Positions 26,100-35,031 of a stretch of DNA of 64,000 nt are shown in pieces. Source of the DNA: Paenibacillus solanacearum (lineage in GTDB: Bacteria > Bacillota > Bacilli > Paenibacillales > NBRC-103111); contig NZ_CAJVAS010000004.1 of the NCBI RefSeq assembly GCF_910593845.1, positions 248,001 through 312,000 on the forward strand, given 5' to 3'. A program made the position numbers and the translations under genes. Within the stretch, counting starts at the first letter, position 1. The number at the start of each line of letters is the position of its first letter. The notes below the pieces were generated by a model. It saw only the letters and a program-made list of their open reading frames with translations. It did not search any database and was not told where the DNA came from.

Positions 26100-27221
26100 C
26101 TACTGCACCTCCCTTTCATACCGGGGGTACCCGGTGATGCACACATCGTCGCCGACCTGCTCGACGCTGAACCGCTCCAGCCGGATCGCGTCCTGCATCG
26201 CGCCGAAGCCGGCGAAATCGAAATTGCCGGGAGCCAGCGCCCCCCCGCCGATAATGCGCGGCGCGTAGAACAGCACCAGCTTATCGGCCAGGCGCTGCTC
26301 CAGCAAGGCGCCGCTCAGCTTGCCGCCGCCTTCGACGAGCAGCGAGCCGATCTCGCGCTCGCCGAGCCGGTCCAGCGCGGCGTCGAGGTCGACAACCGGC
26401 CCCGGGCCGCAGTCGACCACTTCGACGCCGAGCGCTTCGAGCTCGCGGCGGCGCGCCTCCGGCGCCCTCTCGGTCGTCAAGACGACCGTAGGCGCCGCCC
26501 CGTCCCGCACGAGCTGGGCGCTCGGCGGCAGCCGCAGCGTCGAGTCGACGACGACGCGGATCGGGTTCAGACCCGGCACTTCCAGCCGGGTCGTGAGCGC
26601 CGGATCATCGGCCAGCACAGTGCCGATGCCGACCATGATCGCCTGGTGGCGGTGGCGCATAGCGTGGACCCGGGCGCGCGAGGCGCCTCCGGTAATCCAC
26701 TTGCTGTCGCCCGTCTTCGCGGCGATCTTGCCGTCCAGCGTGCTGGCGGACTTCACGGTGACGAAGGGCCGGCGGGTGGTAATGAACTTGTTGAATGCTT
26801 CATTCAACAAGTTCGCTTCCCGCTCGAGCAGCCCGCTCGTCACCTCGATGCCGTGCGCGCGCAGCCGGTCCAGCCCGCTCCCCGCGACGAGCGGATTCGG
26901 GTCCGTCGCCGCGACGACAATCCGCTTCACGCCTTCGCGGATGAGCCGGTCGCTGCAAGGCGGCGTACGGCCGTGGTGACTGCACGGCTCCAGCGTGACG
27001 TACGCCGTGCTGCCTTCGGCTTCGCGGCCGGCCATCTGCAGCGCGTGAATTTCCGCGTGCGCTTCGCCGCGCTTCAGGTGCGCGCCCATCCCTACGATGC
27101 GCCCATCCTTGACCAGCACGCAGCCGACGACGGGATTGATTCCCGTCTGACCGGCCGCCGCGGATGCGAGCTGCAGCGCGAGCCGCATGTAATATTCGTC
27201 GTTTAACGGCTCCATGCCCAT
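26100..27221 (-). CDS. ribD: Bifunctional riboflavin deaminase/reductase RibD
   Basis: The 373-aa protein has an N-terminal deaminase domain (HAEIHAL, then TLEPCSHHGRTPPC, the zinc site) and a C-terminal reductase domain (ITGGASRARVHAMR, VEGGGKLSGALL). The ATG at 27221 is preceded by GAGGAG at 9 nt; the frame extends another 70 codons upstream into the leader but without a ribosome site. It is the first gene of the operon and is controlled by the FMN riboswitch. Confidence 0.94.
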   Translation of the reverse strand: MGMEPLNDEYYMRLALQLASAAAGQTGINPVVGCVLVKDGRIVGMGAHLKRGEAHAEIHALQMAGREAEGSTAYVTLEPCSHHGRTPPCSDRLIREGVKRIVVAATDPNPLVAGSGLDRLRAHGIEVTSGLLEREANLLNEAFNKFITTRRPFVTVKSASTLDGKIAAKTGDSKWITGGASRARVHAMRHRHQAIMVGIGTVLADDPALTTRLEVPGLNPIRVVVDSTLRLPPSAQLVRDGAAPTVVLTTERAPEARRRELEALGVEVVDCGPGPVVDLDAALDRLGEREIGSLLVEGGGKLSGALLEQRLADKLVLFYAPRIIGGGALAPGNFDFAGFGAMQDAIRLERFSVEQVGDDVCITGYPRYEREVQ

Positions 27222-27246
27222 TCGTCCTTTCTCCTCGGTTGTATGC

Positions 27247-27282
27247 AAAAAAGCCCCTTTTCGAATAATCAAAAAGGGGCTT
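27247..27282 (-). terminator. Riboswitch-controlled terminator before ribD
   Basis: Minus-strand stem AAGCCCCTTTTT/AAAAGGGGCTT with a TTTTTT tract, ending 25 nt before the ribD start. As it lies inside the leader it is the probable off-switch of the FMN riboswitch. Confidence 0.85.
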
Positions 27283-27529
27283 GGCGAATGCTTCCGGAAA
27301 ATGCGCGGGAATGACTTCATTTGTTCCCGGTCCTTCATGCGGACTTGAATAAGCCTGTATATGCATATACCCGCATAAGAAACCGAACCGTCGGCCGCCG
27401 TCAAACTGCAAGCCAAGGAATGCATCCGCATTCGGCTGACCTGCTGAATTGGACAAACGTACCCCGGTCGGTCCGATATGTGAAATTAAGCACATATGAG
27501 GACGCGAACAAAACGTTTCCCGCTTTCCC

Positions 27530-27690
27530 TTCTCCCATCCAGACTATACTGTCGGTCTCGGAGTTACACCGAGTCCACCGGCGGCTGCGAGTCGCATCGC
27601 TTCTCGCAGCCGCACGGGTCACGGACTGATCCGGCAGCATGCTGCCGGAATCACCGCCGGTAGGGAATTTCACCCTGCCCCGAAGGTTTA
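27530..27690 (-). promoter_or_regulatory. FMN riboswitch (RFN element)
   Basis: Read on the minus strand, the RFN consensus blocks are present in order: CTTCGGGGCAGGGTGAAATT, CCCTACCGGCGGTGAT, the variable stem CCGGCAGCATGCTGCCGG, CAGTCCGTGACCCG, a second variable stem, GGTGGACTCGGTGTAACTCC, and AGTATAGTCTGGATGGGAGA. It binds FMN and shuts off ribD-ribE-ribBA-ribH. About 247 nt separate it from the terminator (27283-27529), in which I see no gene. Confidence 0.96.
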
Positions 27691-27706
27691 GCTTTTATTG
27701 TAAAAC

Positions 27707-27735
27707 AGTATAACGCGTGTTTCCTGCTTTGTCTA
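27707..27735 (-). promoter_or_regulatory. Promoter of the riboflavin operon
   Basis: On the minus strand TAGACA (27735-27730) and TATACT (27712-27707) are 17 nt apart. The pair sits between the ppiB stop and the RFN element. Confidence 0.7.
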
Positions 27736-27749
27736 TAGCTGCCCGTAAA

Positions 27750-28181
27750 TCAAACTTCTTTTACTTCTACCGTTTCCATTTTGTCGCGGCCTTTGAATGT
27801 ATCGATATGCTCCATGCCTTTGACTACTTTGCCGAATACGGTATGCTGGCCGTCCAGATGCGGCTGCGGCGCATAGCAGATGTAGAACTGGCTGCCGCCG
27901 GTATTGCGCCCTGCGTGAGCCATAGCGAGTGTGCCGCGCTCATGCTTGTTCGGGTTGATTTCGCAGTTGATCGTGTAGCCCGGACCGCCGGTGCCTGTCC
28001 CTTGAGGGCAGCCGCCTTGAGCTACGAAGCCCGGAATCACGCGGTGAAACACCAGACCGTTATAAAATCCGGAATTGGCGAGCTTCTCGAAGTTCGCAAC
28101 CGTATTCGGCGCATCCTTGTCGAACAGATCAAGCACGACTTCGTTGCCGTCGGCCAGTTTGATAAACGCTTGCTTTGCCAT
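27750..28181 (-). CDS. ppiB: Cyclophilin-type peptidyl-prolyl cis-trans isomerase
   Basis: The 143-aa single-domain cyclophilin has the active-site motifs [21 protein letters not shown] and [12 protein letters not shown]. It has no signal peptide and so should act in the cytoplasm on prolyl bonds. The ATG at 28181 follows AAAGGAG by 11 nt. Its place between lysA and ribD is as in B. subtilis. Confidence 0.95.
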   Translation of the reverse strand: MAKQAFIKLADGNEVVLDLFDKDAPNTVANFEKLANSGFYNGLVFHRVIPGFVAQGGCPQGTGTGGPGYTINCEINPNKHERGTLAMAHAGRNTGGSQFYICYAPQPHLDGQHTVFGKVVKGMEHIDTFKGRDKMETVEVKEV

Positions 28182-28314
28182 AAGTATGTACGCTCCTTTA
28201 ACTACCTCGGTTGTCGTTAACCACATTATTTTACTATGAATCCATTGGATATACAAATAGCGTCCGCAATCCCGCAGCGGACCGAAGGTGACAAGTTCGT
28301 TCGCAGGCTACACC

Positions 28315-28344
28315 AAAGAACCCTCTGCACACGCAGAGGGTTCC
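28315..28344 (-). terminator. Hairpin terminator after lysA
   Basis: Perfect 11-bp stem GAACCCTCTGC/GCAGAGGGTTC with a 4-nt loop and a short T-rich tail on the minus strand, about 70 nt after the lysA stop. Confidence 0.65.
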
Positions 28345-28415
28345 TAGCGGCATCCGTTGTCGCGCAGTCGCATGAACGCCGAACCGCCGTATAACGGCCT
28401 TACGCCTTAACTAAC

Positions 28416-29747
28416 TTATACCGTTCGGCTGACCTGTTTCATCCGTTCCGGCACGATGTCGTTGCCTGCAATATCTTCGAACGATTCGCGCTTCACGACG
28501 ATATCCGCCTGGCCGTTCTGTACGAACACGACGGCAGGACGGCGAATCCGGTTGTAGTTGCTTGCCATCGCGTAGTTATACGCGCCTGTGCTGGCAATGG
28601 CAAGCAGGTCGCCGGTTTGCACCTTCGGCAGGCGCACGTCCCATATGAGCATGTCGCCGCTTTCGCAGCATTTGCCCGCGATCGAGACGAGCTCGTCGGC
28701 CGGTTCACCGCCGCGGTTGGCCAGCATCGCTTCATATACCGCCTCGTAAAGCGCAGGACGCGGGTTGTCGGTCATCCCGCCGTCCACCGATACGTATTTG
28801 CGGACACCCGGAATATCCTTGTGCGTGCCGACCGTATACAGTGTCGTGCCCGCTTCGCCGACAATGCTGCGCCCCGGTTCCGTCCAAATCTCCGGAAGCG
28901 CGTAGCCGGCACGGCTGAAATTCGCAATTAGCGTATCGGTAATCGCCTTTACATATTCGGACACCGGAAGCGGCGTATCGCCTTCCACATAGCGAATGCC
29001 GAAGCCGCCGCCCAAATTGATGACCGGAAACACGACACTCAGCTCGTCTCGTACTTTGATCGCGAATTCCGTGACTTTGTCGACGGCCATCTTGAAGCCG
29101 GCCGTTTCGAAAATTTGCGAGCCGATGTGCGAGTGGACGCCGAGCAGCTCGATCTGCGGCAGTGCAGCCGCTTGCTTCACCGCTTCGAACGCGGCGCCGT
29201 TCTCCAAATCGAAGCCGAACTTCGAGTCGGTCTGGCCTGTCGAGATGTACTCATGCGTATGCGCTTCTACGCCGGGCGTAATGCGCAGCAGCACCTTGAC
29301 CTTTTGCCGCTTTTCTTCGGCGATGGCATGCAGCATGCCAAGTTCGACGAAGTTGTCGACGACGAAGCAGCCGATTTTGGCATTGATGGCCATCTCGATT
29401 TCCTGCGGTGTCTTGTTGTTGCCGTGAAAATGAATCCGTTCCGGCGGGAACCCGGCTTGCAGCGCCGTGTACAGCTCGCCGTCGGATACGACGTCAAGCG
29501 ACAGCCCTTCTTCTTCCACGAGCCGGCACATCGCCATGACGCAAAACGCCTTGCTCGCATAGGCTACTTGAAACTTCAAGCCTGAAGCGCGGAACGCTTC
29601 GACGTATTCGCGGCATCGCTGGCGAATCAAAGCTTCGTCCATTATATATAAAGGGGTTCCGAACTGTGCAGCCAGCTCCGTCGTATCGCAGCTCCCGATC
29701 TCCAGATGCCCCTTCTTGTTGATTGTGCTGGTTCCGTGTAAGTACAT
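28416..29747 (-). CDS. lysA: Diaminopimelate decarboxylase
   Basis: The 443-aa PLP enzyme of fold type III removes carbon dioxide from meso-diaminopimelate to give lysine. Visible motifs are the PLP lysine in VAYASKAF, the glycine loop NLGGGFGIRY, EPGRSIVGEAG and the substrate-binding CESGD. It lies between spoVAF and ppiB, the B. subtilis order. There is no leader with a recognisable lysine riboswitch in the 121 nt upstream. Confidence 0.95.
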   Translation of the reverse strand: MYLHGTSTINKKGHLEIGSCDTTELAAQFGTPLYIMDEALIRQRCREYVEAFRASGLKFQVAYASKAFCVMAMCRLVEEEGLSLDVVSDGELYTALQAGFPPERIHFHGNNKTPQEIEMAINAKIGCFVVDNFVELGMLHAIAEEKRQKVKVLLRITPGVEAHTHEYISTGQTDSKFGFDLENGAAFEAVKQAAALPQIELLGVHSHIGSQIFETAGFKMAVDKVTEFAIKVRDELSVVFPVINLGGGFGIRYVEGDTPLPVSEYVKAITDTLIANFSRAGYALPEIWTEPGRSIVGEAGTTLYTVGTHKDIPGVRKYVSVDGGMTDNPRPALYEAVYEAMLANRGGEPADELVSIAGKCCESGDMLIWDVRLPKVQTGDLLAIASTGAYNYAMASNYNRIRRPAVVFVQNGQADIVVKRESFEDIAGNDIVPERMKQVSRTV

Positions 29748-29818
29748 CGTCTGTTATCGCCTCTTCCTGAAAGACATTACAATTAAGGTACCATACAACC
29801 GCATCAACTGACAACAGC

Positions 29819-29857
29819 AAAAAGAACCGCGGCAGCCCATTTGCTGCCGCGGTTCTC
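29819..29857 (-). terminator. Terminator after spoVAF
   Basis: Minus-strand stem GAACCGCGGCAG/CTGCCGCGGTTC followed by TTTTT, 12 nt after the stop codon. Confidence 0.9.
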
Positions 29858-29868
29858 GGGAGTCCGCT

Positions 29869-31704
29869 TTACTGCGGCTGCCGCGTGGAATCGGTCGTCT
29901 TGGTCAGGCTCATCCGCCGTGTCATCGACAAGAACGGGCGCCGTACGAGCAGATCGTACATCGCCTTGGCGTTAAACGGAATGAACGGCCACATATACGG
30001 CGTATTATAAGCGCGCTGCAAAGTCAGAAACACAAGCCACACCGTGCATCCGATGACGAAGCCCGGCACTTTGAAAACGGCGGCGGCAACGAGCAGAAGA
30101 AGCCTGGTGATCCGGTTCGCCAAGCTCAGCTCATAGCTCGGCGTGGCAAATGTGCCTACGGCCGCCACGGAAAGGTACAAAATGACCTCGTTGACGAACA
30201 AGCCACTCTTCACGGCGATATCTCCGATCAAGATCGCGGCGACCAGCCCCATCGCCGTTGCCAGCGGCGTCGGTGTGTGGACAGCGGCCATCCGCATCAG
30301 ATCGATGCCCAGCTCCGCGATCAGAAATTGTCCGAGCAGCGGAATTTGCGCCGTCTTCTGCGGCCCGAGGAAATCGAGCGCCGCCGGCTTGAGGCCGGGC
30401 GTGCTGACGATCAGAAACCATAGCGGCAGCAAAAAAAGGGACGACGCGATTCCGATATACCGGACCCAGCGCAAGTACGATCCGACCAGCGGCGTTTGCC
30501 TATACTCCTCCGCATGCTGTACATGGTGGAAGAACGTCGTCGGCAAAATCATCACCGACGGCGACGTATCGACGAATACAATCATGTGGCCTTCCAACAG
30601 ATGCGCGGAGACGACGTCCGGCCGCTCGGAATAACGTACCATCGGGTAAGGGTTCCAGCCCTTGCCCATGATCGACTCCTCCAGCTGCTTCTCCGCAAGC
30701 GGCACGCCATCGACCTTCACTTGATTGATCTTGTCTCTTACGGCTTCAACCAAGTTCAAGTCACATATATCCTTGATATACGCAATACATACATCCGTCT
30801 GCGTCCTCGCGCCGACCTGCATAATTTCCAGTGTCAGCTTCGGGTCGCGGATTCTGCGGCGCACTAGCGTTACGTTGGTCAGCAGCGTCTCCACGAAGCC
30901 GTCGCGCGAGCCGCGGACGACCCGTTCCAGATCGGGCTCTTCGGTCGAACGGACGGGAAACGCCTTGGCATCGACGAGAACAGCTTCTTCCACGCCTTCG
31001 AAGAAGAAGGCGGTTCCCCCCATCGCGACATTGTCGATGACTTCTTTCAGTTTCTTCGTCCGTTTGACCTGGATATGCGGGATCAGCGCTTCGTCGAACA
31101 GATCGATGACGCCGCCATGCAATGCGCTGGCATCCTGCTTCCCTTTTCCGTTATCCGATGCGCCATGACGCTCGTCCTGATTACGTCCGCTTCCGTCTTG
31201 ATGCTTAGCCGTTCGCGCATGCCCTCGATCTTCTTCAGACGCCTGATCCGGGCTGTGCTCCCCGCCCGCGTAGGAGAGCCGGGCCAATATTTCGGTCAGT
31301 ACGGCGTCTTTGGCAAAACCGTTGTAATAAAATATGCCCGTCTTCTGGCCGCCAAATACCATCTCGCGAAACACGACGTCGAAGCTTTGATTCAGACCGA
31401 CCACGTTTTCAAGCGCCTGCTTCAATCGGTCGAAGTCCTCCGGTATGGCGGTATGCTGATCCAATTTTATGCCTGTCGATGGTTTGCTCGCTTGTTTATT
31501 TGCCCGGCGCGGCTTCGACGGCTGTTCAGGCGCATCGCCACCCGGCTCCTCCGCCATCTTGGCTTGCTGGGGTTTGCTCTGCTCCCCGATAATGTTGCCC
31601 TCGGCGTCGATTATAAGCGCCATCGCCGTCTCTTTGTCCCGATCCGGCTGCGGCGAACCCGTGCGGACTTTGACGAGCTTGGCCCGTTTCATCTGCTTGT
31701 ACAT
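29869..31704 (-). CDS. spoVAF: SpoVAF-type spore germination protein, extended form
   Basis: The protein belongs to the GerA-A/SpoVAF family: a cytoplasmic domain with the segments FYYNGFAKD, GGTAFFFEGVEEAVLVD and VRGSRDGFVETL, then membrane helices from about residue 395. It is 611 aa, against roughly 490 in B. subtilis. The surplus is an N-terminal Lys/Pro/Gln-rich tail (residues 1-85) and a hydrophilic insert (about 146-195, rich in D, H, G, K and Q). SpoVAF works with YqhR-type proteins to amplify germinant responses. AAGGA lies 5 nt before the ATG; an ATG at 31623 is a weaker alternative. Confidence 0.9.
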   Translation of the reverse strand: MYKQMKRAKLVKVRTGSPQPDRDKETAMALIIDAEGNIIGEQSKPQQAKMAEEPGGDAPEQPSKPRRANKQASKPSTGIKLDQHTAIPEDFDRLKQALENVVGLNQSFDVVFREMVFGGQKTGIFYYNGFAKDAVLTEILARLSYAGGEHSPDQASEEDRGHARTAKHQDGSGRNQDERHGASDNGKGKQDASALHGGVIDLFDEALIPHIQVKRTKKLKEVIDNVAMGGTAFFFEGVEEAVLVDAKAFPVRSTEEPDLERVVRGSRDGFVETLLTNVTLVRRRIRDPKLTLEIMQVGARTQTDVCIAYIKDICDLNLVEAVRDKINQVKVDGVPLAEKQLEESIMGKGWNPYPMVRYSERPDVVSAHLLEGHMIVFVDTSPSVMILPTTFFHHVQHAEEYRQTPLVGSYLRWVRYIGIASSLFLLPLWFLIVSTPGLKPAALDFLGPQKTAQIPLLGQFLIAELGIDLMRMAAVHTPTPLATAMGLVAAILIGDIAVKSGLFVNEVILYLSVAAVGTFATPSYELSLANRITRLLLLVAAAVFKVPGFVIGCTVWLVFLTLQRAYNTPYMWPFIPFNAKAMYDLLVRRPFLSMTRRMSLTKTTDSTRQPQ

Positions 31705-31732
31705 CTTGATCCTTCCTCCTGTCTTGTGATCT

Positions 31733-32155
31733 TCAACCGAGTACGCCCAGCCAATCGATGATGGAGCCGATCACTTTGCCGAATATCATCGACATCAGCA
31801 GCCAGATCATGTAAGTCTCCATCCCGATTCGCTTCGCCAAGATCGGCAGGACGTTTATGACTTCTGTCAGCGCGGCTGCGAGCATGCCGACGAAGCATCC
31901 GGCGAATGCGCCGAATAGTGCGGCCGACATCGGAAACAAGGCGTAATGCCAGTCGAAGAAATCGGTAAAAGTGAAAAACAAGGAGCCCAGCACCACGGCG
32001 CCTTCATAATAACGAATACATCCGTAGGACTTGGTCGTCTGGGCAAGCCTCGGAATGACGTCGAGCACGACGAGAAATGCGACCATGCCGCTCCCCACCG
32101 CAAGCCCGCCGCCGATCCCGATGATCATCAGCAGACATCCGCTTACGATTTCCAC
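31733..32155 (-). CDS. spoVAB: Stage V sporulation protein AB
   Basis: The 140-aa membrane protein matches SpoVAB in length and in the start IVSGCLLMIIGIGGGLAVGSG followed by LDVIPRLAQ. It starts with GTG at 32155, which has AGGAGG 7 nt upstream and overlaps the spoVAA end by 13 nt. SpoVA proteins move Ca-dipicolinate into the forespore. The gene is followed directly by spoVAF, without spoVAC, spoVAD or spoVAE. Confidence 0.9.
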   Translation of the reverse strand: MEIVSGCLLMIIGIGGGLAVGSGMVAFLVVLDVIPRLAQTTKSYGCIRYYEGAVVLGSLFFTFTDFFDWHYALFPMSAALFGAFAGCFVGMLAAALTEVINVLPILAKRIGMETYMIWLLMSMIFGKVIGSIIDWLGVLG

Positions 32156-32808
32156 GGCTTCGCCTCCTCGCTTTCGCGTTCGGCTTTTTCGTGAATTTTG
32201 CCGTATTCTTCGGTGATGACGTAATGGTTCACGTTCTCCTGATACATGAACATTTCGACTTCCAGCGGGCTCGGCTCCTCGTTGAATTTTTTTTTGAACA
32301 AATGATTGAAGAAGATGATCATCCCGACGCCAATGCCGATCGAATACGGGATTTGCAGCAGCAGCGGCCGCTCCGTCTCTCTTCCCGTCAGCAGCCGGTA
32401 TATGCGCCTGTGCACTTCCGCCATGCTGACATCCGCATGAAAATTCATGATCGCCAGCCCCGATCCGATAAACAGCAAAATGCACACCATCGTAATGAGC
32501 AGCAGCTTCAGCTTCGGAGGCTTCGGCGAGTCGTACACTTCGACCAGAATATGCGGTTCTCCGTAATGCTCGATCTCCAGCTCCGGGTACTTCTCCTTAA
32601 CCTTCCGGACAATCATCATCATGTCGATCAGGGCTAAATTGCCGTCATGGCGTTCCGGCCGGAACAGCACGAGCCGTTTCAGCCCTTCCTCGTAATCCGG
32701 GTCCGCGAGAAGCTGGGCAATATCGCCGAGCATGACGCTTTCGCCTTTGCGTACCCGCATTCTTTTGCGTAAACGTAGATACAGGGTCGGGATCGATGCT
32801 CGCGACAT
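32143..32808 (-). CDS. spoVAA: Stage V sporulation protein AA
   Basis: The 221-aa protein has a soluble N-terminal domain (YLRLRKRMRVRKGESVMLGD) and two membrane segments (about residues 100-120 and 157-175) before a charged tail, as in SpoVAA. The ATG at 32808 has GGGAGG 10 nt upstream; the ATG nine codons earlier precedes that site. It heads a short spoVAA-spoVAB-spoVAF unit, expected to be read by sigma-G in the forespore. Confidence 0.9.
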   Translation of the reverse strand: MSRASIPTLYLRLRKRMRVRKGESVMLGDIAQLLADPDYEEGLKRLVLFRPERHDGNLALIDMMMIVRKVKEKYPELEIEHYGEPHILVEVYDSPKPPKLKLLLITMVCILLFIGSGLAIMNFHADVSMAEVHRRIYRLLTGRETERPLLLQIPYSIGIGVGMIIFFNHLFKKKFNEEPSPLEVEMFMYQENVNHYVITEEYGKIHEKAERESEEAKPWKS

Positions 32809-32991
32809 GTAACCGAATCCTCCCTTGCAATGCATTTATTCCGTAGTATGGGTAAATTGTATCGTTCGATACGACGGCTGCGTCTGGCAAAAAATACTCC
32901 GCGCCGCATGCATAATTCAGCCGATTCCAGTAAAACGTATAATCAAGAAGAACCAACAAATACCTATATCATCACAAGGAAGGTGTCAAGC

Positions 32992-33207
32992 ATGGCGAAA
33001 ACGGCTTTAACGCTTGTTATCATTGGGGCACTGAACTGGCTGCTTGTGGGATTGTTCGAATGGGATTTGGTTTCGGCGCTGCTCGGCGGAGACGTACACC
33101 GCGAATCCTCCGGCCTCAGCCGCATCGTGTACACGCTGGTTGGATTAGCGGGGCTTTACTGCATCGGCTTCCTGTTCCGGGACGATGTTCGCAGAGCCGC
33201 GAGGTAA
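32992..33207 (+). CDS. DUF378 family membrane protein
   Basis: The 71-aa protein has two membrane segments and the family start LTLVIIGALNWLLVGLFEWDLV, followed by RIVYTLVGLAGLY. AAGGTG lies 6 nt before the ATG. It is divergent from spoVAA. The function of DUF378 proteins is not known to me. Confidence 0.88.
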   Translation: MAKTALTLVIIGALNWLLVGLFEWDLVSALLGGDVHRESSGLSRIVYTLVGLAGLYCIGFLFRDDVRRAAR

Positions 33208-33225
33208 TATACTTCATTTTCACGC

Positions 33226-33269
33226 AAAAAGATCGCTTTCTCTGCCGACGGCAAGGATAGCGATCTTTT
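33226..33269. terminator. Bidirectional terminator between the DUF378 gene and the lipoprotein gene
   Basis: Stem AAAAGATCGCT/AGCGATCTTTT with flanking A and T tracts between convergent genes. Confidence 0.8.
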
Positions 33270-33280
33270 GTTTTGACGTC

Positions 33281-34612
33281 TTATTTTTTGGCCGCGGCCG
33301 CCGTTTCAAGCTCCTGAATTTTTTTGTTGGCCCGCTCAGCAGCTTCTCTGAGCAGCGTATTCGTATCTTTTTTGTTGACGATCGCATCGCGAAGACCTGT
33401 ATTTATCTCACCGCTGGCCGTAGAGGTATATTTGCTGTAAGCGCCCAGGGGTGAATAATTGTTTGGTTGAAGCGCTTTCACATTTTTGCCTTTATACAGG
33501 GAACTTTCCGTACCGAACTGCGCTCTGATCGTTTTATTCGCGAGTGCAGTAAGTAACTTTCCTTCCTTAATAGGTTTCATTTGAAATTCTTCGCTAGTCA
33601 AATACGCGATGACTTCGAACGCGTCATCTCTTTTCTGGGACTGTGAAGTGATATAGAAGTTTATCGGGTATGGCTGAGGTCCAGCTTGAGGCTTATCTTT
33701 GTATACAGGGAAGGAGGCAATATCGAAATTCATGTCTTGGACTTCCTTCTCATTGTGAAGCGCGGTTGTGGCTATGAACATTGCTATATTTCGGTTTTTG
33801 AAAAAACGGTTTCTTTCCGCCGATTCAGATAGATCGCCGGTCTTGAATACTTCAAAGCCGGGAAGCCTATAGAAACGGATCAAGTTGTCGACGAACGTCT
33901 TCCAGCGGTCGTCCTTATCGAAGGTAGCGGTTTTGTCCGGACCGACCAGCGGGATGGACATTTGGTTCATCGTGGCCAGATGACCGTACGAGGAAGCCAG
34001 ACCGTAATACTGCGTGCCGCCGTCGTTACGAGTCATTTTCTTGCTGAGCTCGAACAACTCATCCCACGTCATGTCATCCTTCGGATACGGAACACCGAAC
34101 TTGTCAAATAAATCTTTATTGTAATAGATAGCTGACGGTGGAACGTATACCGGCAGACCATAGATGCCTTTTCCGTCTGCCATTTTGCGCGCCGCATCCA
34201 CCATCGTCGGTTCCAAGCGGTTTAAGTCATAATTGAACTTTTTAATTTCCGGACTGATGTCGGATTCCAGCCCCAAATCCAAGAGATGAGCCTGCGAAGC
34301 CCCAATCGAAGCAAAGAGGATGTCAATTGTTTGCCCGGATGTAATGAGTTCTTGCGTTTTTCCTGAGTTAATGAATTTGATGGTGATATGTGGGAATTTC
34401 TTTTGAATCGGTTCGCCGAATGTCTTAAAAAAATCCTCCTCGGGCCAGTCCGCTGGAAACGGAAAATACACTACGAGTTCGACAGGATCTTTTTTCACGT
34501 TGCTGCCTTCACCACTTTTACTTGGTGTGTTTTGCGTGGAGCATCCGGTGATGAGGAGAGTAGTCACGAGCATGAGTGATACCGTATAACGGTACGCTTT
34601 TTTGCCGTTCAT
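33281..34612 (-). CDS. Extracellular solute-binding lipoprotein (family 1, sugar type)
   Basis: The 443-aa protein has a lipoprotein signal ending in LLITGC-ST (Cys24) and the two-lobe solute-binding pattern (VYFPFPADW, LPVYVPPSAIYYNKDLFDKFG, TWDELFELSKKM). Such proteins capture sugars or oligosaccharides for an ABC importer, but no permease or ATPase gene is nearby. The coding sequence has visibly lower G+C and different codon use from its neighbours (one sampled 60-nt stretch is about 37 percent G+C). It interrupts the sigF-spoVAA order. This fits insertion by transfer or a moved orphan. Confidence 0.9.
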   Translation of the reverse strand: MNGKKAYRYTVSLMLVTTLLITGCSTQNTPSKSGEGSNVKKDPVELVVYFPFPADWPEEDFFKTFGEPIQKKFPHITIKFINSGKTQELITSGQTIDILFASIGASQAHLLDLGLESDISPEIKKFNYDLNRLEPTMVDAARKMADGKGIYGLPVYVPPSAIYYNKDLFDKFGVPYPKDDMTWDELFELSKKMTRNDGGTQYYGLASSYGHLATMNQMSIPLVGPDKTATFDKDDRWKTFVDNLIRFYRLPGFEVFKTGDLSESAERNRFFKNRNIAMFIATTALHNEKEVQDMNFDIASFPVYKDKPQAGPQPYPINFYITSQSQKRDDAFEVIAYLTSEEFQMKPIKEGKLLTALANKTIRAQFGTESSLYKGKNVKALQPNNYSPLGAYSKYTSTASGEINTGLRDAIVNKKDTNTLLREAAERANKKIQELETAAAAKK

Positions 34613-34720
34613 CTAATATAACCCCTCCGATTCAATTGTCAAATATCGTTCACAATTCGTATTATCTCACGTTATGCACACGCTTTCAATACAAATTTTG
34701 GATACTTTTTTGCTCATTTT

Positions 34721-34942
34721 CTACTCTCGGAGCGCTTCCTTAAGCCGGCTCGACATCCGGTCCGGTATACCGGAATTCCGCTGGGCTTGCAGCTTAGCCA
34801 GCTCGCGTCGCATGCGATCCGCGCTCTCCTTGAGCTGTTCCAAACTGCGAAGCAGTTCGCCGTCCGTGCGTCCGGTTTCTTCAAAGAGCCGTTCCAGCCC
34901 TTCTTTTAGCGTTTCGTACGATGCTTGATATGAGTTACTCAT
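34721..34942 (-). CDS. Small coiled-coil protein, 73 aa
   Basis: The whole protein is predicted helical with heptad-like spacing of Leu (LEQLKESADRMRRELAKLQAQ). It has no membrane segment and no cysteine. GGGGGAGAACACAC precedes the ATG. It lies between sigF and the lipoprotein gene on the same strand, after the sigF terminator. I do not recognise it. Confidence 0.7.
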   Translation of the reverse strand: MSNSYQASYETLKEGLERLFEETGRTDGELLRSLEQLKESADRMRRELAKLQAQRNSGIPDRMSSRLKEALRE

Positions 34943-34990
34943 GTGTGTTCTCCCCCGGCTGTGCCATTATGTTTCTATACATACTAACAC

Positions 34991-35031
34991 AAAAAAAGAA
35001 GACCAGCACAGCTATTGAGCTATCTGGTCTT
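34991..35031 (-). terminator. Terminator overlapping the 3' end of sigF
   Basis: Minus-strand stem AAGACCAG/CTGGTCTT followed by CTTTTTTT. The first arm lies inside the last codons of sigF. Confidence 0.8.

Noticed and set aside
25422..27206. 594-codon plus-strand open frame across ribE and ribD
   Set aside because: Antisense to two well-supported enzymes; the composition is arginine- and alanine-rich with no motif. Its length reflects high G+C.
27401..27673. 90-codon minus-strand frame in the riboflavin leader
   Set aside because: It overlaps the RFN element and its sequence is explained by that RNA; no ribosome site is present.
33467..33480. CcpA-like cre sequence TTGAAGCGCTTTCA
   Set aside because: It lies in the 3' coding part of the lipoprotein gene, has two mismatches, and is not near any promoter.
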